Source: Orobanche coerulescens
Taxonomy: Eukaryota; Streptophyta; Magnoliopsida; Lamiales; Orobanchaceae
Direction: 5' to 3'
Assembly: GCA_033398695.1 (NCBI GenBank)
Contig: CM065804.1
Location: forward strand, 33,721,001 to 33,785,000
Length of the DNA stretch: 64,000 nucleotides
The translations under genes and the position numbers were made by a program. Below are positions 56,931-64,000 of the stretch, one piece after another; positions within the stretch are counted from its first letter, which is position 1, and each line of letters starts with the position of its first letter. The notes under the pieces are model-generated. The model worked only from the letters and a program-made list of their open reading frames with translations. It made no database searches and had not been told where the DNA came from.

Positions 56931-57787
56931 GCTAATTTATTATATTGTTGAAAATTGCCTCATATAAAATTTATCTAATAAAAATAAATGGCTCAACAAC
57001 TTTTACAATCCCCATCGAATAAAGATTCAAAAATTAAGTCCATGAACTACATCACGATCACATAATAAATGCAATCAATATATTAAAGTAATGGCACAAA
57101 TAGTCAATTTAATATATTGATCCACTCAATATAAAATTAATCTATCTATTAGAATTAATCCAGTTGATTCACACAACATATACTTTTAATTTATTCCGGA
57201 TGATAACAAATATTTTATTACATTTATTTCCTTGAAACTAAAAGTATCATATTTTTATGCAGTCAAATTAAATTAAATTTAAATTACAAAAAATTAATTT
57301 ACCAAAATATGGAATGAAAAAAGAAGCCGAAAAACAACGGTTGGGGCCAAGACCGCGGCTCGGAATCACAACCACGCCTTGGCCGAGGGCAGACTTCCCC
57401 TCGACTGCTGTCTGCCGAGAGCAGGCAGCAAACTGACGGCCACTGCCGGCAGCCTTCCGTCCGCCCCGAGCTATCGGGTCCGGCCAATTTTTCGGCTCGT
57501 CTTTTCGTCCCGAATCCAAAAATAATATGTTTCTATTTTTTAAATTACATATGTAAATAAGTTTTTTAAAATAAAAATAGATTTATATTATAACATAAAA
57601 TCATGCGAAATAAATTTTTCGACGAACAATTAAATATTAACGATTAAAATAATTATGACTCAAACCATAAAACATTTAATCAATCATTCCAAATGATAAT
57701 ATTATACGATTGTTGAAATTTATAATATTATTTCAAATGATAATATTATGATAATATAATTTAAATTTATACGATCACATAGACTTT
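56931..57787 (-). other. 5' leader of a family A copia element
   Basis: AT-rich, no gene recognised. It follows a family A LTR and its primer-binding site on the minus strand, and is interrupted at 56930 by the SIRE-like LTR. It contains a sharply GC-rich island at about 57320-57510. Confidence 0.5.
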
Positions 57788-57799
57788 GCTCTGGTACCA
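57788..57799 (-). promoter_or_regulatory. primer-binding site (initiator Met-tRNA type)
   Basis: TGGTACCAGAGC on the minus strand, one base after the family A LTR end. Confidence 0.75.
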
Positions 57800-57800
57800 T

Positions 57801-59643
57801 TATTGGATTCGGGGCCTAATACCGAAGGCGCTGTGGAATAATAATATTGACCCAATCAATAAAGTGAACCTCTGAACAAGATCGATCAAGCATCATTATA
57901 CGAATAAAATAATTCAAATTATGAATTTAGAAATTATATGAAGACCTTTGATTAATTATGATGTTGATTACAATACCAAATTGTCCAAGCTTTGCAAAAT
58001 CCCGAGCATCAAAAGCCCATGTTTCTACGTATCACGCGTTGGAAAGATGATCGGAATTAATTTCTATCTCCTTGTTCTCTAAGAACATGGTTATAGTGTG
58101 ATAGACTTATATGATATATTTAAACACTCTAACTGTACTTCTCAAATTTTCTCAAGAACACAATTGAACTCAAGTTCACAATATGAGAAAAAAAAAAATT
58201 CTCTGGTCTCCAAGAAGCCCACTGCCAAGGTAATGAAATGAGGACGAGGAAGTTTTATTTTATAAAACAACCGCTCCACTATATTCCACAAGTCCTATTA
58301 AAATATATACCAACTATATTATCTACATATCCCACAAATCATATTTATACCATGACAAAATATGGTGATAAGTAACCATGTGGCTGGGGGCAACATGCAA
58401 TAATATGTAGTTGGTTCGTTTTGGTCCATGAAACGGATCCTCATGTATGTAGTTCGATAGATACACCTTGGTACATTTAAATATTAATATATTTAATTAA
58501 TCTAATTAATTACATTACATTAAATATAATTTCTCTAAAAATGACATGTATAAAATTAATTACTGAGTAATTTCTTTAATTCAGAAGACTAATTTAATTT
58601 ATCCAATAAATTAATTTAGACATCCAATGTCCAGATAAGTTCAATATAAGTTGTCGTCTATCCCGTGTGCGCGACTCTGTAGGTTCGTTTCAGTTAGGAA
58701 TGGGAGGATTCAAAGAATGTTAGCACCACTTAGCTAGTCCTGTGGCCTATACCATAACTCCGCTGAGAATAATGATTAGGATCATTCCAAAATCTTTACA
58801 TTATGAATAGGTATGCATATAAACTCTTCAATCATATGTCGCGATCAAGTATTAGGGTCACGATAATGTCAAACCCTATTGTAACTTGACTCTTTGTATT
58901 TGTTAGTGCAAATCGAGATCACCGAGCTCTCGTATATCAAATACAATTAGCTCTAAATACTTTGGACGAAGACGTATGATCTCATTTGCCACTAACCACA
59001 TAGGACATCTACATATTCATTTTGAGGAGAAAGAGTCCTATTTTGGTATTTAGTACAAACTGCTACTTGCCCACCAAGTTGTACTCGAGGTTGATCCCAC
59101 CAACTGGTGATTGATTCGAACTACTTTAGTGACTAACTTAATGTTACAAGAACATCTCCTACTGAATCCTCAACTCAAAGGTCCACGTATACCTATCACA
59201 ATCTTTCAATTCAGTCATTTACTGTCCTAGAGTGAAATTCATGTAACCAAATCGAGGTGATTCGAGTCTGAATATACTAATCGCATTAGAATACCTATAA
59301 CTTGTGCTTCCATTGGTCCTTGGTGAAGACAGACACTCTCCATATCCAAGTACACGTTATATAAGTCTTGTCTAAAATCGATGCCCAGTTATGTTTTATT
59401 GACTTGCGAACCAGTTTAGCATTCGAGCCTTAAATACTTCTAGTGCCTATCTCCTTATCTCATTGGGAGTGAAATATTTGCTCTCAAATGCAAGGGCTAT
59501 TATTCTATATATCAAATCATGATGCCAATGATATACAATTATATATCAATAATAAATGCCTTGTACGAATGATGTTCATAATTACAACACAATGCTCTCA
59601 CTCTCTCATCATCTGAGTAGCATTCGAGGGCATAATCCTAACA
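57801..59643 (-). repeat. 5' LTR of a family A copia element
   Basis: On the minus strand it runs TGTTAGGATTATGCCC to GAATCCAATA (1843 bp) and is followed by a primer-binding site. It matches 41676-43589 over long stretches and may be the 5' partner of that LTR. It is inserted into the copia relic at 59644-61800. Confidence 0.8.
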
Positions 59644-61800
59644 AAATCATTGTGCCCCACAAGCACCATACAACTTTGACCAGTGATCGATGACCATCAA
59701 AGTATGTTGATTTTTATTTCTTATCAAAATACGAATTGCTTCGCTTCGTCGCACTGATTCTGTATATGGTCCTGGAATTTCGAGAGAAGGTCTTTTCTAA
59801 CTCATACAACCATAGGGTGTGCATAGTTGCAAAGCGTTTGGTGCTTTTAGAAAATTCCTATATATGTGTATTTATATATATATATATATATTTGTGTATA
59901 TATATGGAGAGAGAGGGAGAGAGAGAGATTGAGGGTCAAATGTGAACCATGTACTTGCATGAGATATTTCAACAACACATATCCTCGACTTGCTTCATGA
60001 TTGCAATAATTTCATAATAATTTAAAGATGTTGTTGTTAGGGTTTGCTTCATAAATTTCCACGATATAGCAGTTTCTCCATGTGTGAATATATAGACTAA
60101 TTTTGATTTGTCCCGATTGGTCTGAAAGATAACCTGTATATGCATATCCCACCAGTAAACATTCAGAACTTTCTGAATAATATAATACAAGGTCTATGGT
60201 GCCCCTTTAGATAGTGCAAAATCTGCTTGACACCATTCCATTATCTTATAGTCGGTGCAAAGCTATATCCTATAAGGAGATTTACAGAAGAATCTATATT
60301 TGGTCTACTGCAATTAGCAAGAAAAATTAGTGCACCAACTGCAATGAGATATAGTTCTTCAAGACCAAGCATCGTTCCCCATTGTCAATTGTCCAAAATG
60401 GTTCTTTAGTTACATCAAATGTTCTAACGACCATGAGTGATGTCAACATGTGTGTTTTATCCATGTAAATATACTTTAACACATTTTCAGTATAAGAAGA
60501 TTGATGAACGAATAGTCCTCCTAAATATTTCATATCAAATTCATTTATCAAGTATTCAACAGTTTTATTGAGCTCTTCATGAGTTTCAATTAAGTTTAAG
60601 TCATCTAAACTACCATAATTACAAATCCATTGTCTGCTTTCTTTATGAAAATGTAAGGGCAGGTACCACCATTTTTATATCCTTCTTTCAACAGATATTC
60701 GCTAAGTGTATTGTACCATTTCATCCAGATTGTTATAACCTGTACAACGATCTTTTCAGCTTAATTGAGAATATGATTTTGGGATATGAATTACTTGCTG
60801 CTATTAATTTCAATCCTTCAGGTACTTTCATGTATATGTCACTATCTAGTGAACCATATAGATATGCAGTTACTACATCCATGCGGCGCATATTGAGCCG
60901 TTGTGACACAACCAGACTAATTAAAAATCTAAAAGTAATCGTATCCATTACTAAAGAGTACATTATCCTCATTACCAATTCCCGGTCTTCGAGCGAAACC
61001 TTGCGCCAAGAGTCTTGCTTTGTATCTCGTAATTTTATGATGTTTGTTTTTATATCTAACAAAAACTCCTTTATATCCTACCAGCATAATATTTTTGAAA
61101 GTTTGAACTACATGCCCAAATGCCTTTTGTTTTTTCAAGAAAATTAATTCAGCCTCTATAATTTCTTTCTATTTTGGACAATCATCTCTATTTCTACAGT
61201 CTTGGTTCAACTTAATGAGTCATATTAATGGTAAATATGTCACTCATGATGATATTTTCTCTCTCCAATAATTTTCTAGAAGATGATTATTTACTGAGAT
61301 ATCATTATTTTCATACACTAATAATTCTTTAGGAACTACATTACTTTTATTTGATGATCAATCGTCATTCTTGTTTGGTTCTTATCTTGCAACTTCATTT
61401 TTCTAGGTACAGAGTTTTTTGAACTAATTGGTCGACCACGCTTTTGGCGTACTTTGGATTCATTTGCTCATTGCTTGTCCTTCAGGGACATCAATTATGG
61501 ATGGTGCATTTGCAGCAGATATAGGATTTTGTCACTCTCCATGTATCAACGAAGGATCAGGTAATTAATTTCCAATCTTTTATAAGTGGGTTATCTTTTC
61601 AACCTTTTGTTCATATTTATTATTTCGCGGATCAAAATATGATAAAGTTTTTTCGTTCCAAGAGAAGAGATATCCTTGTGCTTTCCTGGATAATTTGTCC
61701 TACTTAATGTTGGGCATGTCATTTCATCAAAATAAAATTTCGCAAATGTAGTAGTAATTAGATCACTTGCCAAGGTTAAAGATACCTTATTGAAAGTGAA
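59644..61800 (-). pseudogene. decayed copia integrase end, RT and RNase H (family B)
   Basis: Read from 61800 downward: the integrase-RT linker (KVEKITHLQK, LPDPSLIHGE, RQKRGRPISSKN at about 61450), then RT with [37 protein letters not shown] and TAYLYGSLDSDIYMKVPEG (61060-60800). The thumb follows with VHQSSYTENVLKYIYMDKTH and MVVRTFDVTKEPF (60550-60360), then an RNase H part with HGETAISWKFMKQTLTTTS (about 60090-60020). The RT catalytic box region is too broken to read. A TA-rich and GA-rich microsatellite (59868-59935) lies in the distal part. Many stops show great age. Confidence 0.7.
59868..59935. repeat. TA and GA microsatellites
   Basis: A TA run followed by GAGAGAGGGAGAGAGAGA. Confidence 0.85.
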
Positions 61801-61937
61801 TCAAACTCAACGTATATCACAAGCTTCCTTTGTTTTATTTTATATTCGTATATACGTAGCTTGATCGACCCTCATAGGGATTTGGATCGAATTGGATTCA
61901 TATTTTGCTTCCGCTGCACCTTCATTTTAGGCACCGA
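61801..61937 (+). repeat. copia LTR end fragment
   Basis: The text TTCCGCTGCACCTTCATT then GAATCCCAACA resembles the 3' end of plant copia LTRs. No primer-binding site follows, so it is a scrap. Confidence 0.4.
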
Positions 61938-63029
61938 ATCCCAACAATATCAGCCAAGTAACTCAGTCCACGTTAGCAAGCGTTGAAGTTAACAATAACG
62001 GAAATCCACATACAGACGTAAGGAGACAAACCGAAAAGATTTCCGAAAAGTTAGGAATAAAATTTTCCTTGAGATCCACGTACTGAAGACTTGTGAATAT
62101 ACAAATCAAGAAAAGCGGCGCGACCAAAAGAAGTCTTCCCAACAGTCGGAATTGAAAAGGGAATCAATCCGTGCAATGTAATGCTAAGATAAACAAAGAC
62201 GTCCAATCTCCAACGGATGGATTTGTTACATGAGATGCTACGGCTATGAAGGAATCTCAAAGAATCGTATTATAAATATCTGAAGATATGAATTGAGCAT
62301 ATTACGATGTGAGCTATACTTACAAGCAAACAAAGCGATCAAAGCAATCTATAGCATCATGAAGAGCAAGATTCAAGTTCATATCTTGAGAAGCTCTTAG
62401 TTGGAGAAGACAACACTCTTGTCTTAAAAGTTGAGTAAGGGGTACTTATGTGAACAAGGTTTCAGAAGTTTCACGACTGATAAGGCATCTACGGGTTCTT
62501 GATTGGAAGGTGATAAAAAGATCGAGAGTTGTTGAGGCATCCAGGGTTTTCGATCAAGAGGTGCTAGGCAGTCAAGGGAGTTGCAACGGCCATGGGTTTG
62601 TATTGGTTGGAAGCTGTTGTTACTGGTTTGAATCATTGTAACGTTTATCACTGGTTGAAAGTTATAGTGAATTAATATCCAACTGGTTTGGGAAAAGTGG
62701 ACTAGAGGATTACCCCACCTCTGAAACCACTCTAAGTGCTTGTGTGTTTTACTACATTCATCATACTTAACTGCTGCATTCATATTTACTATCACATTCA
62801 ATAGTCAACTGTCTTCCGCATTGCTTAGTCTTTATAGTTGACATAAGTCACCTGCAGTTGATATAAGTCATCTTCAGTTTTACCAGCTGTGCTTCCGCAC
62901 TACTCATCTGCAGCTAAGGTTTGTTAGCTGCATATTATAAAGCTGAAGAAACTCACCTAATTAAGGAAAAGAGTTGAATAAGTCTATTCACCCCCCTCTA
63001 GACTTATTCCTGACGACTTGTGACCTACA
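61938..63029 (+). repeat. 5' LTR of a third SIRE-like element
   Basis: A TATAAATA at 62271-62278, the SIRE-type hairpin at 62696-62731, and an end CCTACA just before a primer-binding site define the LTR. The left border is unresolved: no TGT(A/T)GG start could be fixed. Confidence 0.6.
62271..62278 (+). promoter_or_regulatory. LTR TATA box
   Basis: TATAAATA, about 760 bp before the primer-binding site. Confidence 0.45.
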
Positions 63030-63031
63030 TG

Positions 63032-63042
63032 TGGTATCGGAG
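63032..63042 (+). promoter_or_regulatory. primer-binding site
   Basis: TGGTATCGGAG, one mismatch to the initiator Met-tRNA type TGGTATCAGAG, two bases after the LTR end. Confidence 0.7.
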
Positions 63043-63109
63043 AAATTGGTTCAATTTTATAGAACCAGATCCATATACTTGAGTATATATTTTTAATCTC
63101 TCATTCTAG

Positions 63110-64000
63110 ATGGAACACATGCAGCACATGCATTCTAGACTTCCCGCCTTTTCAATTGATGACTATGACTTATGGAATGCAGGAACACTTATCATATGTC
63201 CATGATGACATGTGGAGTATATTTGAAGAAGGTCCTTTCATCTACATGAAGGACAACACAGATGAGAATAGTGCAGCTGGGAAACCAAGACAAATTCCCA
63301 AAACGAGATCAGAGATGACCTCCGAAGAAAGAAAGCTGGCAAACTTTGACAATCGAGCCAGAGATATCTTATATAAGACCTTTGATCAAGTCACCATGTT
63401 AAAAATCAAACATTGCAAAAATGCCAAAGAAACATGGGACACATTAGCAGCAATGTGTGAAGAAACAGAGCTGATCAAAGAGAACAAGGAATCAACAAGT
63501 GGATTCCTATCAGATGATGATGATGTAATCAACTGCCTTATGGCCAATCTTGCTGATGAAGAGTTAACATCTAAACCTCAAACTGCAGAACGTTTCAGTT
63601 CCGATATGTCTGAAGATATTGATCTTCACAAATCTCTAAACTAATTATTAAAAGATTTTGAAATTCTTAAAAAAGCACACCTGGGTGCAACATCTGAGAA
63701 TACCAAACTGAGAAATGATAAAACACAGCTGGAAAAGAATTTTGACAATCTCAGCCAAGATACAGAAAATTTCAAAACGGGTCAGGCTGAAACTGAAAAA
63801 ATAGCTTTTGCTGAAATAGATTGACTAACAGCCTTAAACAATGAAAAATCAGATGCACTCACAAAACTTGAGGCTGAATTTTTAAAACTCAGACAATTAG
63901 AAGATGCTCAAGCTAAAGAGATTACATCATTAAAAGCATCTATAACCTTAGATGGATTGTGCATAAATCAGATGCCACTTTATTTAAAATCAGGCCTTGG
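63110..64000 (+). pseudogene. SIRE-like gag with internal deletion, runs off the window
   Basis: The start is ATG 63110 (MEHMQHMHSRLP, then FSIDDYDLWN). A shift near 63180 leads into QEHLSYVHDDMWSIFEEGPF, ARDILYKTFDQV and ETWDTLAAMCEETELIKENK. The text then jumps directly to ESTSGFLSDDDDV, skipping the rest of the capsid core and the zinc knuckle seen in the minus-strand copy. A coiled-coil region follows to the window end, with stops at 63642 and about 63822. Without the knuckle it could not package RNA normally. Confidence 0.75.

Noticed and set aside
57268..57519. 83-residue minus-strand ORF in the GC-rich island
   Set aside because: GC-rich DNA has few stops by chance; nothing recognisable in the translation.

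Overview
The window is nuclear DNA from a flowering plant, most likely a eudicot. It holds one intact multi-exon plant gene, a plastid MscS-like channel of the MSL2/MSL3 type at 22478-29567. Everything else is layered retrotransposon debris: Ty1/copia, Ty3/gypsy, LINE, SINE and a MITE-like element. There are no prokaryotic features, rRNA genes or CRISPR arrays. A placement in the asterids is only a guess.

Layout. 1-8703 is the 3' part of a plus-strand SIRE/Maximus-like copia element: protease, integrase, RT and RNase H relics, a long third ORF where an env-like ORF normally sits, a polypurine tract and a 1159-bp LTR with TGTTGG/CCAACA ends. It abuts an Athila-like gypsy fragment (8704-12289). 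Next come a Tork-like copia element with its 3' LTR (12290-17672) and a 3.07-kb solo gypsy LTR with a 5-bp ATAAG target duplication (17696-20769). 20770-22477 is upstream DNA with a two-copy tandem duplication of about 181 bp. The MSL gene has 13 coding exons, all introns GT-AG, 710 codons, and an Au-like SINE in intron 11. 29568-33221 is AT-rich intergenic DNA with a six-copy array of about 180 bp. 33222-37995 is a decayed plant L1-type LINE, followed by a MITE-like element (38048-38369) and a decayed copia element (39341-41675).

41676-64000 is a nest. A minus-strand copia family (LTRs starting TGTTAGGA, here 'family A') has LTR copies at 41676-43589, 53333-53650 and 57801-59643. A minus-strand SIRE-like element has its LTR and gag at 56930-53651 and its pol at 47755-45581. 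It is split by a 5'-truncated Tekay-like chromovirus with a C-terminal chromodomain (47756-52673). Gypsy LTR scraps lie at about 45026-45580 and 52761-53332. A third SIRE-like element starts in the last 2 kb and runs off the window.

The most interesting signals are non-coding and recur across diverged LTRs. They are a two-tier hairpin in the U5 region of all three SIRE-like LTRs, a GC stem-loop followed by a CAGGT site in four gypsy LTRs, arrays of CG-containing palindromes in three gypsy LTRs, and a tandem pair of about 70 bp in two gypsy LTRs. A TATA box precedes the SIRE third ORF, which may therefore have its own promoter.
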